Source: Palsa-1400 sp036501625 (GTDB lineage: Bacteria; Verrucomicrobiota; Verrucomicrobiia; Limisphaerales; Palsa-1400). Taken from it: DNA of 64,000 bases. The notes below the pieces were generated by a model. The model was not told where the DNA came from. It ran no database searches and saw only the letters and a program-made list of their open reading frames with translations. Of this stretch, positions 24,601 through 34,968 are shown one piece after another; position 1 is the first letter of the stretch; the number at the start of each line of letters is the position of its first letter. A program made the translations under genes and the position numbers. The DNA lies in the NCBI GenBank assembly GCA_036501625.1, contig DASXZY010000071.1:119238-183237 (forward strand), written 5' to 3'.

Positions 24601-26688
24601 TTATGGCGCCACGGGCATGGCATCTCCGGGGCCGGGCGTGAACTTGGGCGCGCGGGCGATCGCTTTTAATTCCGGGTCTTGCACGCCGAATTGATCCATC
24701 GGAAAATTCACGAAGCCCAGCGCGAGCGCGGGTGAACTCTTCCTGACGCGGTAATCGCCGATGGCCGGATTGATGAATTGCGCGTCCGCCACCAATGAAT
24801 GTTCGTCCCGCCCGCTTTCGCGTTGCAGAATGGCGGCCGGGGCGGGCGCGGCGCCGGCCTTGTGCAAAAGATTGCCATCCATCTCCGCGCCCCACGGCGG
24901 CGGAGGCATCACGGCCGGGCGGTAATCGCGCGAAACAATGTTGTGGCGAAAAACGCCTCCACTGTCCGTGAGCCAGACGTGCGGATCGAAGCCCGCGCCC
25001 GCCATGATATTGTTTTCCACCACGCGGCCGTAGCCTTCGCGGTTCTTGATGCCGCCATGCAAACAGAGGTTGTTGCTGATGACGCAATAGGAGGAGCCGT
25101 CGTCAAGATCAATGTCCCAGCCGTGGTCGCAGCGCCAGCGGTTGTTCCGCAAAATGTTCGTCTTGACGGTGTCCAGCCGCGGCAGGCCGGGGACTTCCCG
25201 CACGCGGCGGTTGATTTCGCGCGGGTCCGGGCGCCAATAACGGTCCCGCCCCCACGAATTGTAGGAGCCATGATCGCCGGTTTCCCTGACCGTGTCAAAC
25301 ACATCGCAATACTCAATGACATCGCCGCCCCAGCAACCGTCGCCGATGTTGATGCCCGCGCGCGGCACGTCGTAAATCGAGCAATGGCGCACGGTGATGT
25401 CCTGGGCCAGGTCGATTTCGACGCCGGCGGTTTGCTTTTCCACGCGGCCGGTCTGCTCGATCAGGCAATTCTCCACCAGGCAATGCGCCGGGTAATTATG
25501 GCTCCGCGGCCCAGGCGTGAGGTCAATGTCTTCCAGCTTGTTGGTTTGGTCATAGCTAAAAAGCGGATCGCGCGCGGCGTGCGGATCGCCGACAAAACAA
25601 ACGCCGCTCGCTCCGGCCTTGGCCACATGGCAGGCGCGCACGGCCACGCGGCGGTTGTAATTGTTGACGAACACGGCGTTGCCGCCGGCCTGGTCGATGA
25701 GGCAATGTTCCAAAGCGCAATCTTCCGCGCCGTTGAAAAGAATCGCGCCGCCGCGAAAAATCCTCCAGTCCGAGCGCAGGAGCGGCTCTTTGGTTTCCAT
25801 GACGGTGCGCGCCGCCTGCCGGAACGCGAGGCCGCGCAGGGTGACGAAGCGCACGGGCTTTTCCTCGCTGCCGCGAAACTCGACCAGGCCGCGCAGCACG
25901 GTGGCTTCGACGGTGGCGCGGGCGAGGTCCAGGCCGGCGGGCGGATAAAAATACAGGGTGTGGGTTTTGTTGTTGAGAAACCATTCGCCGGGAGAATCGA
26001 GTTCCTCGAAAATATTTTCCACAAAACGAATCTCGGCGTTCGGCGCGCTGCCGCGATTGTTCTGCCAGCCGCCTTCCAGCGCCAATTCGCCTTGCGCGTC
26101 TTTGCCCGTGATGCGCCATGTGAAATCGCCCCAGAGCGCGGCGTGCATCGCGTGGAAATATCCGCCCGCCGGGTCCGCCCAGCGCGCCACGCGTTCTTTG
26201 GAGATGGCATCCGCGGCAAAGCCATCGAAGTATTTCGCGCTGGGATCGAAGTTTGGATAGCGCGCCAGGATTTGCCGCTGGCCGTTGGCGAAGATTTCCT
26301 CCGTCCGCAAATTTTCCGGCACGCCCGCCTGCCAGATGCCATCGCGCCAGGGCCGCCAGTTCAGGTGATCCAGTTTCACCCCGCCGCTGATGACCGGGCG
26401 TTCGTTTTGATACGCCTGAAAAACGACGGGCAAATTCTTCGTGCCGGAATCCCGCGATGTCAAGACGAGCGTTTCGGGCAGGTAATACGTTCCGCCGCGC
26501 AGGAAAACAGCGGCGGGCCTGGCGCGGACCGCTTTTTGCGCGCGCCCGAGGCTGGCGAAAGGCTTTTCCAATGTGCCCGGATTGGCGTCGCTGCCGCCGG
26601 GCGCAATATAATAGGGCTGAGCGAAAGCCGGCCAGGCCAGCAGGAACAGCCATGCCCATATAAACCGAGGGAACCGCATGGCCGCCAT
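24601..26688 (-). CDS. Secreted right-handed beta-helix protein
   Basis: The protein (about 695 residues) begins MAAMRFPRFIWAWLFLLAWP-AFA, a signal peptide, followed by YYIAPGGSDANPGTLEKPFASL, a classic start of parallel beta-helix carbohydrate-active proteins. A series of short repeats with the pattern 'NN..I..........N.I' follows (for example ISNNLCLHGG, VENNIMAGAG, FRHNIVSRD). The fold is that of polysaccharide lyases and some glycoside hydrolases, but I could not identify catalytic residues. Two in-frame ATGs (26688, 26679) are possible starts. It is divergent from the autotransporter-type gene at 26787, and both are secreted. Confidence 0.82.
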   Translation of the reverse strand: MAAMRFPRFIWAWLFLLAWPAFAQPYYIAPGGSDANPGTLEKPFASLGRAQKAVRARPAAVFLRGGTYYLPETLVLTSRDSGTKNLPVVFQAYQNERPVISGGVKLDHLNWRPWRDGIWQAGVPENLRTEEIFANGQRQILARYPNFDPSAKYFDGFAADAISKERVARWADPAGGYFHAMHAALWGDFTWRITGKDAQGELALEGGWQNNRGSAPNAEIRFVENIFEELDSPGEWFLNNKTHTLYFYPPAGLDLARATVEATVLRGLVEFRGSEEKPVRFVTLRGLAFRQAARTVMETKEPLLRSDWRIFRGGAILFNGAEDCALEHCLIDQAGGNAVFVNNYNRRVAVRACHVAKAGASGVCFVGDPHAARDPLFSYDQTNKLEDIDLTPGPRSHNYPAHCLVENCLIEQTGRVEKQTAGVEIDLAQDITVRHCSIYDVPRAGINIGDGCWGGDVIEYCDVFDTVRETGDHGSYNSWGRDRYWRPDPREINRRVREVPGLPRLDTVKTNILRNNRWRCDHGWDIDLDDGSSYCVISNNLCLHGGIKNREGYGRVVENNIMAGAGFDPHVWLTDSGGVFRHNIVSRDYRPAVMPPPPWGAEMDGNLLHKAGAAPAPAAILQRESGRDEHSLVADAQFINPAIGDYRVRKSSPALALGFVNFPMDQFGVQDPELKAIARAPKFTPGPGDAMPVAP

Positions 26689-26786
26689 GCTACCGGATGC
26701 GATGGGTTCAATGGAGAATAATTTTTCAAAATTCGCGAAAGGATATCCGCGGGACGCTTTTGAACAGGGTGAAAGGGATATTTTGT

Positions 26787-29399
26787 ATGATGCGAAAATT
26801 ATCGAATCTTTGGGTGCGCGGCGGCACATGGGCGTCGGCGGCTTGCGCGTGTGCTGTGGCGCACAATGCGATCGCAGGCTCCTATAGCGTCACGACCAGC
26901 GCCGCATCGGGCGGCGGTTCGCTGGCAATGGCGCTGCAACAGGCGCAAAGCGACACCAACGCCACGATCAATATCAACCCCAACTTGGGGACCATCACGC
27001 TGACGGCAGCGTTGCCGGAGATTCAAAACAACACGGTCATCAACGGCAACGGCGTCACGATCAGCGGGGATGGCTCGTGGCGGATATTTTTTGTCAACGC
27101 CCCCGGGGCGGCGGTCGAGATCAATGGCCTGTCGCTCGACAGCGGCCTGGCGCAGGGGGGCGATGGCGGGCTTGGTTTCGGCGGGGGCGGCGGCGGGGCC
27201 GGGCTGGGCGGCGCGATTTTTCTCAACGCCGGTGCGCTCGCGATCAGCAACGTCTTTTTTGCCGGCAACGTAGCGCGGGGGGGCGCGGGCGGAACCGGGC
27301 ATGACGACAACCAGAGCGCGACCACGGGCGGAGGCGGAGGCGGCGGCGGATTGGGATTCGCGGGCGGCCAGGGAGGCGGCGGAACGATTGATGAGGGCAT
27401 CTACTATGAAGGCGCCGGCGGCGGGGGCGGCGCACTGACCAGCGCGGGCGCGGATGGCAAGTTTGCCAGTTCTTCCGGCGGCGGAGGCGGAGGCCTTTTG
27501 GGAGGGCCAGGGGGAGCTTACGAAACAACTGGCAGCGCGGGCAATGGCGGCAGCCCCCCGCTGCCGGATGGCGGCGGCGGCGGCGGCGGACTGTGCGGCG
27601 GTTCCGGCCAGGGCGGCAACGGCGGAAACGGCAGCGACTTCGGCGGCGGAGGCGGAGCGGGCAGCAGCTTTACTGGCGGCAACGGAAGTTCCGGCGGCGG
27701 CGGTTTCGGCGGCGGGGGCGGAGGCGGCGCTTTTTCACCTTACGGCAGCGGCCTTGCGGGCGGGGGCGGAGGTTTCGGCGGAGGAGGCGGAGGAGGCGGC
27801 CTTGGTTACGGGATTTTCGGCGAAGGCGGCCTGGGCGGCTTTGGCGGTGGAAATGGAGATCCCAGCCCTTACGGAGATGCCGGCGGCGGACTCGGCGCGG
27901 GCGGCGCCATTTTTGCCCGGGCCGGCTCGGCTCTCTCGCTCCAGAACGTCTCCTTCTTTGTTGACAGCGCCGCCGGCGGCTCAAGCTCCATCAACCCTGG
28001 CGCGGGCATCGGCCAGGCTTTGTTCCTGGGCGCCAGTGTCAATTATTCAGTTGCCAGCGGCGGCACGGTTGCGTTGGCGGAAACCATTGGCGGCGGCAAC
28101 GATCCTGAGGCCGAAGGGGCCTTCACCAAATCAGGCGGGGGCACGCTCGTATTGACAGTCCCAGAATCCTATGCCGGGGACACGACGGTCGCGGCGGGCG
28201 TTTTGGAGTCCGACCATTATTATCTCCCCTCAGCCACGGTCAACATCGATGCCGGGGCGGTCCTGAATTACAATTTTAATGGCCGAATGACCACGGGCGG
28301 CGTCACTTACAGGGGCAGCGGCACCCTGCGGTTCACCGGGCCGGGAAACCCCGTCTTCGGGCCGGGAACTGTCAATGTGAATCTCTCCGCGGGCGGATTG
28401 GTGGATGTGCAATCGGGACTTCTGACCGGCAGCTCCAGTTACGGCGGAATTTGGGCCTTCAACCAGGCATCCCTCAACATCGCCAGCAACGCGGTCTTTG
28501 ATGCTGTGGAAGCCGGCGACGGCATCATGCAGATCGGCGCGCTGACAGGAGCCGGCACGTTTCGGGGCGGCTACCCCGGCAATTTCGACGGCCAAACGAC
28601 CCTGGCGATGGGGGCCGGCGGCGCAAGCGGGAAATTCAACGGCAGCCTCCAGGACGATGCCAACGCCCGGCTCGCCATCATCAAGGGCGGCAGCGGGAAG
28701 GAAATTCTCCTCGGCAACAATACCTATACAGGCAATACCGCGATCAATTTCGGCGCCCTGGAAGTCGATGGGGCATTGGGCGCGACCGCGGTTGAGGTGG
28801 CCTCCGGGACTTTGAGCGGCGCGGGCACGATCGCGGGGCCGGTTATTGTTGACCCGAGCGGAGTGTTCGCGCCCGGTTCGCCCGCGGGCGCTTTGACCAT
28901 CAGCAATACGCTGGCGCTCTTCGGCAATACGATCATGGCCTTAAGCCCAAGCGGCAACAGCCAAGTCGCCGGCCTGTCGAAAGTCGCTTATGGCGGCAAT
29001 TTGACGATCATCAATCTCGGAGCGCCGTTGCAAGCTGGCCAGGCATTTGTCCTGTTCAGCGCGGCGGCGTCCTCGGGCAATTTCGCCTCCATCACCGGGG
29101 CGGCTGGCAACAATCTGGCTTTCAGTTTCGACCCTGCCCAAGGCGTGTTGAGCGTCGTCAGCACCCTGCCGCCGCCCGCGAACATCGTTTATCGCGCGCA
29201 ATCCGGAGGGCTGATGTTGAATTGGCCGGCCAATTATGCGGGCTGGATTTTGCAGGCGCAGACCAACCCGCCTTCGATGGGCATCACGACCAACTGGATT
29301 GACGTCGCCGGCTCGGCCGCGGTGGATTCCATGACCTTTGCCATCGATCATAGCAACTCCGTTTTCTTCCGCCTGCGCGCGCCGCAAACGGTTTATTGA
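26787..29399 (+). CDS. Secreted Gly-rich protein with autotransporter-associated beta-strand repeats
   Basis: The 870-residue protein starts MMRKLSNLWVRGGTWASAAC with a GGGA element eight bases before the ATG at 26787, and a signal peptide ending near IAG. After a first beta-helix-like part (NNTVINGNGVTISG) comes a Gly-rich region of about 250 residues dominated by GG, GGG and GGGG runs. Then beta-strand repeats appear: GGGTLVLTVPESYAGDTTV and LLGNNTYTGNTAINFGALEV, the latter matching autotransporter-associated repeats. The C-terminus (YRAQSGGLMLNWP...FFRLRAP) resembles that of other exported Verrucomicrobia proteins, with no beta-barrel seen. Its stop overlaps the end of the convergent kinase gene by seven bases. 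Confidence 0.8.
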   Translation: MMRKLSNLWVRGGTWASAACACAVAHNAIAGSYSVTTSAASGGGSLAMALQQAQSDTNATININPNLGTITLTAALPEIQNNTVINGNGVTISGDGSWRIFFVNAPGAAVEINGLSLDSGLAQGGDGGLGFGGGGGGAGLGGAIFLNAGALAISNVFFAGNVARGGAGGTGHDDNQSATTGGGGGGGGLGFAGGQGGGGTIDEGIYYEGAGGGGGALTSAGADGKFASSSGGGGGGLLGGPGGAYETTGSAGNGGSPPLPDGGGGGGGLCGGSGQGGNGGNGSDFGGGGGAGSSFTGGNGSSGGGGFGGGGGGGAFSPYGSGLAGGGGGFGGGGGGGGLGYGIFGEGGLGGFGGGNGDPSPYGDAGGGLGAGGAIFARAGSALSLQNVSFFVDSAAGGSSSINPGAGIGQALFLGASVNYSVASGGTVALAETIGGGNDPEAEGAFTKSGGGTLVLTVPESYAGDTTVAAGVLESDHYYLPSATVNIDAGAVLNYNFNGRMTTGGVTYRGSGTLRFTGPGNPVFGPGTVNVNLSAGGLVDVQSGLLTGSSSYGGIWAFNQASLNIASNAVFDAVEAGDGIMQIGALTGAGTFRGGYPGNFDGQTTLAMGAGGASGKFNGSLQDDANARLAIIKGGSGKEILLGNNTYTGNTAINFGALEVDGALGATAVEVASGTLSGAGTIAGPVIVDPSGVFAPGSPAGALTISNTLALFGNTIMALSPSGNSQVAGLSKVAYGGNLTIINLGAPLQAGQAFVLFSAAASSGNFASITGAAGNNLAFSFDPAQGVLSVVSTLPPPANIVYRAQSGGLMLNWPANYAGWILQAQTNPPSMGITTNWIDVAGSAAVDSMTFAIDHSNSVFFRLRAPQTVY
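27157..27905 (+). repeat. Low-complexity Gly-codon tract (GGC/GGA-rich)
   Basis: About 750 bases made mostly of GGC, GGA and GGG codons encode the Gly-rich region of the protein at 26787-29399. Short units such as GGCGGAGGC recur irregularly. It is not a CRISPR array, since unit lengths vary and there are no conserved spacers. Confidence 0.85.
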
Positions 29400-32300
29400 C
29401 TCACTTGAGGGCCTTCGTCCATCCCGGCCGCGGCCCGCCAGACGCGGATTAAACCGCCTTCGCCGCAGCCGGCCAGTTCGGTTCCATCCGGCGAAAACGC
29501 GAGCTGGGTCCAGGGCGCGATATGGCCCGGCAGCGTGAGAAGCTCCTGGCGGCTTTCAATGGCCCAAAGTTTGACCGTGCCATCGTTGCTGGCCGTCGCG
29601 AGCGTGCGGCCATCGCCGGCGAAGGCGACCGAAGTCACGTAACCGCTGTGGCCGCGAAAAGTGCCCACGCGCATCAACGTTTGCGAGTCCCACAATCTGG
29701 CGATGCCATCGCGCGAGGCGCCCGCGACCAGTTTGCCGCCGGGCGAAAAGGCCAGGGCGGTGACCATCCCCTGGTGATGTTCGGGCGAAGGAAGGGCCGC
29801 GCCGCTGGCGAGGTCGATGCTCAAAAGCAAATTCGTATTGTCAGAAATCTTGATCGCCGCCAGGAGCGCCCGGAGATCGGGCGAGAATTTCAAGGCAGTC
29901 ACGCGGCCGGCCACGCTGGCATTCGTCAGCGCCGGTTTCCACGAAGCGACGTCCCAAATCACGATGCGCCCGGTCATGGTTCCCGAGGCCATTCGCTTGC
30001 CATCCGCGGAAATGGCCAGGCGGATGGCCAGATCAGCCGTCTCGCCCGCGACCTCCGGCGCGCCGCCGCCATCCAGATTCCAGAGGCGCAGCTTGCGATC
30101 CGCGCCGGCCGAGACCGCCCGGCGGCCGTCAGGAAAGAACGCCGCCGCCATCGCCCCGCCGTTGGGCAGCGGCAGGACGCCAAGCGAACGCCGCATCGCG
30201 CCCTCCCACACTTGGACAATCGCCCGGTCATCAAGCGCGACCAACCGAGAGCCGCCGTCGGCGAAACAAACTTCGCAGGCGTCCTGGCGGAAAAAATTCG
30301 TCGAGCGGTCCTGCAATAAATCCTCCAGCAGCGCGGGGGATTGCGCGGCGTTATGGTATTCAATCGCGATGGAATGGCTTTGGCGGACCACTTTCCAAAA
30401 TTTGGCCGTTCCGTCATCCGCGCCGGTAACGAGAGTCTGGCCATCGGGCAGAAAAACGGCATTGTTGACCCACATCTCGTGGCCCTTGTAAGTCGTGATT
30501 TCCCTGCCCGTCTTGACGCTCCACAATTTCACCGTTCCGTCCGCGCAGGTCGTTGAAAGCAATTGGCTGTCCGGCGAGAAAGCAACGGAAGTCACCATCG
30601 CGTTGTGCCCGGTTAGGATGGCCGCATTGGAGCCTGCATGGGCGTCCCAAATCCGCGCGTCGAAATCCTTGCTGGCTGAGGCGAGCCATTTGCCATCGGG
30701 CGAGAATGCCAGGGAATCGACCGAGCCGCCGTGGCCGGATAACACGGCGCGGTCCGCGCCGGTGTTCACGTCTGTCAAATGAATCGAGCGGTCGCCCGCG
30801 CTCCAGGCCAGGGTCGCATTGTCCGGCGAAAAGGCAACGGCTGGGTATTCGTTGGGCAGCCGGCCAAACGACGCCTTTTCCACCTGGCTGGCCGCATCCC
30901 ATATTTTGATGGCGCCGTCGGGCCGGCTCGCCGAAGCCAGCCATTTCCCGTCGGGGGAGAACGCCACTTGCACCACTGGAAACGCGTGCCCGCGCAAGGC
31001 GGCCGCCTGGCGCTGATTGGCCGCATCCCAAATGCGAATGACCGAGTCCTCCCCCGCGACCGCCAGGCGCGCGCTGTCAGGCGAAAAGGCGGCGCACACG
31101 TTTCCGGCCTTGCCGGGCAGCCGCGCGGTCACTTGGCGCGCCGCGATGTCCCACAGGCAGACGAACGGCTGGCCGCCCGCCAGCGCGAGGGAGCGGCCAT
31201 CGGGCGAGGCGGCCACGAACGCGACCGGCTTCTGCGCGTTTGTCAAAGTGAAATAGCTCTCGTCCTGGCAAATCCGCCGAAGATACCGCCACTCAAAGCC
31301 GCGCAAGTCCTCCTGCCCTTCGCGCGGGCGCAGGACTTCCAGAAGCACGCGGGCGCGGTTGACATGCCCCAAAGCCCATTCGTTTTCGACCAAGCCAATG
31401 CGCGCGGCGTAAAGGGAACGCTGGCCCGCGACCAGCGCTTTTTGGCGCGCGGCCGATTGCCAGAGCGTGAGCGCGAAACCAAGTGTCAACGAAACAACAA
31501 GCCCGCCCGCCAAAGCCGCCACGGCTGGATGGCGCCGGACCCATTTGCCGAACCGGCTGGCGGCGGAGGCCGGGCGGGCGGCAATTGGCTCGTGGCCCAG
31601 CCATCGGTCGAGATCGTCCGCCAGGGCCTCGGCCGAGCCGTAACGGCGCGACGGCTCTTTTTCCAGGCACTTGAGGCAGATCGTTTCGAGATCGCGTTCG
31701 ACCTTGGGGTTCATGGTGTTGAGGCGGCGCGGCTCTTTCTCCAGCACCAGGCGAATTGTTTCCATGGTCGTGCCGCCGACAAACGGAGGCTGGCCCGCCA
31801 GCAATTCGTAAAGAATCGCGCCCAACCCGTAAATGTCCGCCGCCGTAGTCAAATATTTGGTTTCCCCGCGGGCCTGTTCGGGCGCCATGTAACTGGGCGT
31901 GCCCATGATGGCGTGGGTGCGCGTGATGGCGCTGTCCTTTTCCACCAGCTTGGCCAGGCCAAAGTCTGTCAAATACGGTTCGTTTTTGGAGTCCAGCAGG
32001 ACGTTGTTGGGCTTGAGGTCGCGGTGGATGACGCCGCGTTGATGCGCGTAATGAACCGCCCGCGCCAGTGACGCCATGAGCCGGGCCGCCTGGCGCGGTT
32101 CAGACGCGCCTTCCCGCAAGGTCCGCCCTTCCAGCAGCTTCATGCTGAAAAAAGGCTGCCCATCGAATTCGCCAATTTCGTAGATGGGCACAATGTTCGG
32201 GTGGTCGAGCGCGGCAGCCGCTTCCGCCTCCGTTCGGAAGCGGCGCACAAAATCCGGCGAGGACGACTGGCCCGCCACGATCACTTTGAGCGCGACCGAA

Positions 32301-32530
32301 CGATTCAGCGCAACCTGCCGGGCTTTATAGACGACACCCATTCCGCCCCGCGCGATTTCCGCGGTTAATTCGTAGGCGCCGAAAGGCCGGGGGAAGACGG
32401 GCTTGGGTTCCTCCACCGGCGCGGCGGCCGGGCTTAACATTTGTTTGAAAACACAGCGCGCGCAAAGCCCGGCCGGGGCGCCCGTTCCCAACGGACTTCC
32501 GCAAACCGGGCACTTGCGCTCGGAGGCCAT
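29393..32530 (-). CDS. Membrane Ser/Thr protein kinase with WD40 repeats
   Basis: The protein of about 1045 residues begins with a zinc-ribbon-like segment (CPVCGSPL...CARC). A kinase domain follows (about 50-310), with RGGMGVVYKA, VALKVI, HRDLKPNNVLL, DFGLAKL and APEQARG. One membrane helix lies at about 335-357 (LAGGLVVSLTLGFALTL). From about residue 430 to the end are ten or more WD40 repeats, each with patterns such as VAFSPDGKWLASAS...IWDA. It is 11 bases after an ECF sigma gene. The ATG at 32530 is preferred over a TTG two codons upstream. This is the Planctomycetes/Verrucomicrobia pattern of a kinase partnered with an ECF sigma factor; the signal sensed is unknown. Confidence 0.93.
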   Translation of the reverse strand: MASERKCPVCGSPLGTGAPAGLCARCVFKQMLSPAAAPVEEPKPVFPRPFGAYELTAEIARGGMGVVYKARQVALNRSVALKVIVAGQSSSPDFVRRFRTEAEAAAALDHPNIVPIYEIGEFDGQPFFSMKLLEGRTLREGASEPRQAARLMASLARAVHYAHQRGVIHRDLKPNNVLLDSKNEPYLTDFGLAKLVEKDSAITRTHAIMGTPSYMAPEQARGETKYLTTAADIYGLGAILYELLAGQPPFVGGTTMETIRLVLEKEPRRLNTMNPKVERDLETICLKCLEKEPSRRYGSAEALADDLDRWLGHEPIAARPASAASRFGKWVRRHPAVAALAGGLVVSLTLGFALTLWQSAARQKALVAGQRSLYAARIGLVENEWALGHVNRARVLLEVLRPREGQEDLRGFEWRYLRRICQDESYFTLTNAQKPVAFVAASPDGRSLALAGGQPFVCLWDIAARQVTARLPGKAGNVCAAFSPDSARLAVAGEDSVIRIWDAANQRQAAALRGHAFPVVQVAFSPDGKWLASASRPDGAIKIWDAASQVEKASFGRLPNEYPAVAFSPDNATLAWSAGDRSIHLTDVNTGADRAVLSGHGGSVDSLAFSPDGKWLASASKDFDARIWDAHAGSNAAILTGHNAMVTSVAFSPDSQLLSTTCADGTVKLWSVKTGREITTYKGHEMWVNNAVFLPDGQTLVTGADDGTAKFWKVVRQSHSIAIEYHNAAQSPALLEDLLQDRSTNFFRQDACEVCFADGGSRLVALDDRAIVQVWEGAMRRSLGVLPLPNGGAMAAAFFPDGRRAVSAGADRKLRLWNLDGGGAPEVAGETADLAIRLAISADGKRMASGTMTGRIVIWDVASWKPALTNASVAGRVTALKFSPDLRALLAAIKISDNTNLLLSIDLASGAALPSPEHHQGMVTALAFSPGGKLVAGASRDGIARLWDSQTLMRVGTFRGHSGYVTSVAFAGDGRTLATASNDGTVKLWAIESRQELLTLPGHIAPWTQLAFSPDGTELAGCGEGGLIRVWRAAAGMDEGPQVSQ

Positions 32531-32541
32531 GCGCAATTTCG

Positions 32542-33291
32542 CTAGCCGCCGAGAGCGGTCAGCAAGCGCCGAATTTCGTCGTCGGTTTCGTCCGGGCTGT
32601 CCAACGTGCCGGCGATTTCGCGACGGAACAATTCCCGAAAACGTTCTCTCATGCGATGAATGGCGGAAGTGACGGCCGCGACGGAAATCCCCAGGCGGCG
32701 CGCGGCCTCGGCGTAGGAGGCGCCTTGGGCGTCGCCCATCAAAAAATCCTTGAGCGCGGCGAAGCGTTCCTTCTGGCCGGCGGACGCGAACTCCTCATTC
32801 AATCGCGCCACGACCCGTTCGACGACGGTTTGGGCCCAGTGGCGTTCGAAGATGGTCTCCGGCGATTGCGCGCTGGGTGGCTCGGACCGGTATCGCTCTT
32901 CGCCCTGCTCCAATTCCAGCGGGAGAAATTCAACGCCGCCGCCGCGCTTGAGGCGGTGCATTTTGTCCCGCTCGTTGTTCAAAAAATTGTTGAGCGAAGC
33001 CAGGAGGAAGGAGCGGAATTTTCCCTTGCTGGGGTCCGCCTTGCTGAGCGCGTTTTTCTCCAGCAGCCGCGCGAAGAAGGCCTGGGTCAGGTCCTGGCTG
33101 TCATGCGGACTCCAGCCCTGCCGCCGCACGAAGGCGTAAAGCGGATACCAATAAGCGCGGCACAATTTTTCGAGAGCCTGCGAATTCTCAGCGGAAGGGG
33201 CTTCGCCCGCCGCCAGCACCACCGACCAATGCGTCGAGCGGAACTGCCGCGCGTCCTCAGAATTATCGGGACTAGACTCGGATAACAACAT
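32542..33291 (-). CDS. ECF-type RNA polymerase sigma factor
   Basis: The 249-residue protein has sigma region 2 (LEKLCRAYWYPLYAFVRRQG...DSQDLTQAFFARLLEK) and region 4 (YAEAARRLGISVAAVTSAIHRM). It lacks sigma region 1 and most of region 3, as ECF factors do. The 'STHWSVVLAAG' opening is typical of ECF factors linked to Ser/Thr kinases in Planctomycetes and Verrucomicrobia. The kinase gene starts 11 bases downstream on the same strand, so the two probably form one signalling unit in which the kinase controls sigma activity; no anti-sigma gene is seen. The regulon is unknown. Confidence 0.92.
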   Translation of the reverse strand: MLLSESSPDNSEDARQFRSTHWSVVLAAGEAPSAENSQALEKLCRAYWYPLYAFVRRQGWSPHDSQDLTQAFFARLLEKNALSKADPSKGKFRSFLLASLNNFLNNERDKMHRLKRGGGVEFLPLELEQGEERYRSEPPSAQSPETIFERHWAQTVVERVVARLNEEFASAGQKERFAALKDFLMGDAQGASYAEAARRLGISVAAVTSAIHRMRERFRELFRREIAGTLDSPDETDDEIRRLLTALGG

Positions 33292-33458
33292 CGTGATGCC
33301 CAGACGCGGTGGAGCGTTTGGGCCGCCATGCTACGGCGGCGGCGAAGGAATTGCAATGCCCCGGCCGGAAATCCGGCTTGTGTTGCGCGCGGAAGTTTGC
33401 TAAGTTTGCCCCGGTTCATTGAACGGAATCGAAACTAAATCGGAAAGAGACACATACT

Positions 33459-34085
<627 letters not shown>

Positions 34086-34113
34086 TGGGCGGCAAACGGC
34101 GCGGGCCTCAAAC

Positions 34114-34968
34114 ATGTTTTTGCGCGCGCGCCAATTTGCCTTCACGTTTCCGCGCCCGGCGCTGGTCATGGGCGTGATCAACGCGACGCCGGATTCTTTC
34201 TATCAAGGCGCCCGGTTTGGCGCGGCGGAGGATGCGCTGAAACTGGTGGAGGAAGGGGCCGATATGATTGACATTGGCGGCGAATCGTCCCGTCCCGGGG
34301 CGGCGCCGGTCAGCGAGGCGGAGGAATTGCGCCGGGTCATGCCGGTCCTGGAGGCCTTGAACGGGAAAGTGGGCGTTCCGCTTTCCATCGACACTGTCAA
34401 ACCAGGGGTCGCCCGCGAAGCCTTGCGCGCCGGCGCGAGCGTTATCAATGACATCGGGGCCAATCGCGAGGATGACCGGATGTGGCGGCTGGCGGCCGAG
34501 AGCGGCGCCGCTTACGTGGCCGTTCACATGCAGGGCACGCCGGCCACGATGCAGGACAACCCGATTTACAGCGATGCCGCCGAAGACGTGGACAACTTTT
34601 TTGCGGATCGTTTGAAACGTTTGGCCGCCTGTGGTGTCAATGCAGAGCAAGTCGTGCTGGATGTAGGGCTGGGATTTGGCAAACGAGCGTGGGACAACGT
34701 CCGTTTGCTGGCGCAATTGAGGCGTTTCAACAAATGGGAGCGCCCGCTGCTGGTCGGGGCATCCCGCAAATCTTTCGCCGGCTCCGCATCGGGGGCCGCG
34801 GTGGAGGAGCGCCTGGCGCCGTCTTTGGCGTGCGCTTGCTGGAGCGTGGAAAACGGAGCGGCCATCATCCGCTGCCATGACGTGGCAGCCACGCGGCACG
34901 CTTTGCGAATGACCGAAGCCCTGATAAAAGAACAATCGAATGCCGAACATTTTTCACATCCTCACTGA
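34114..34968 (+). CDS. folP: Dihydropteroate synthase
   Basis: FolP condenses p-aminobenzoate with hydroxymethyl-dihydropterin diphosphate in folate synthesis. The 284-residue protein has MGVINATPDSFYQG, MIDIGGESSRPGA and SIDTVKPGVAREAL, and ends with LLVGASRKSF and a typical helical end. It is 28 bases after sodA and its last 29 bases overlap the start of cdaA. In other bacteria folP is often placed upstream of cdaA or glmM, so this neighbourhood is a known pattern. Confidence 0.96.
   Translation: MFLRARQFAFTFPRPALVMGVINATPDSFYQGARFGAAEDALKLVEEGADMIDIGGESSRPGAAPVSEAEELRRVMPVLEALNGKVGVPLSIDTVKPGVAREALRAGASVINDIGANREDDRMWRLAAESGAAYVAVHMQGTPATMQDNPIYSDAAEDVDNFFADRLKRLAACGVNAEQVVLDVGLGFGKRAWDNVRLLAQLRRFNKWERPLLVGASRKSFAGSASGAAVEERLAPSLACACWSVENGAAIIRCHDVAATRHALRMTEALIKEQSNAEHFSHPH

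Noticed and set aside
24799..26721. Long plus-strand open frame opposite the beta-helix gene
   Set aside because: Composition is that of a GC-rich antisense frame; the minus-strand protein has a signal peptide and beta-helix repeats.
27157..27905. Possible CRISPR or satellite array
   Set aside because: Repeat units are irregular Gly codons inside a reading frame, with no spacers.
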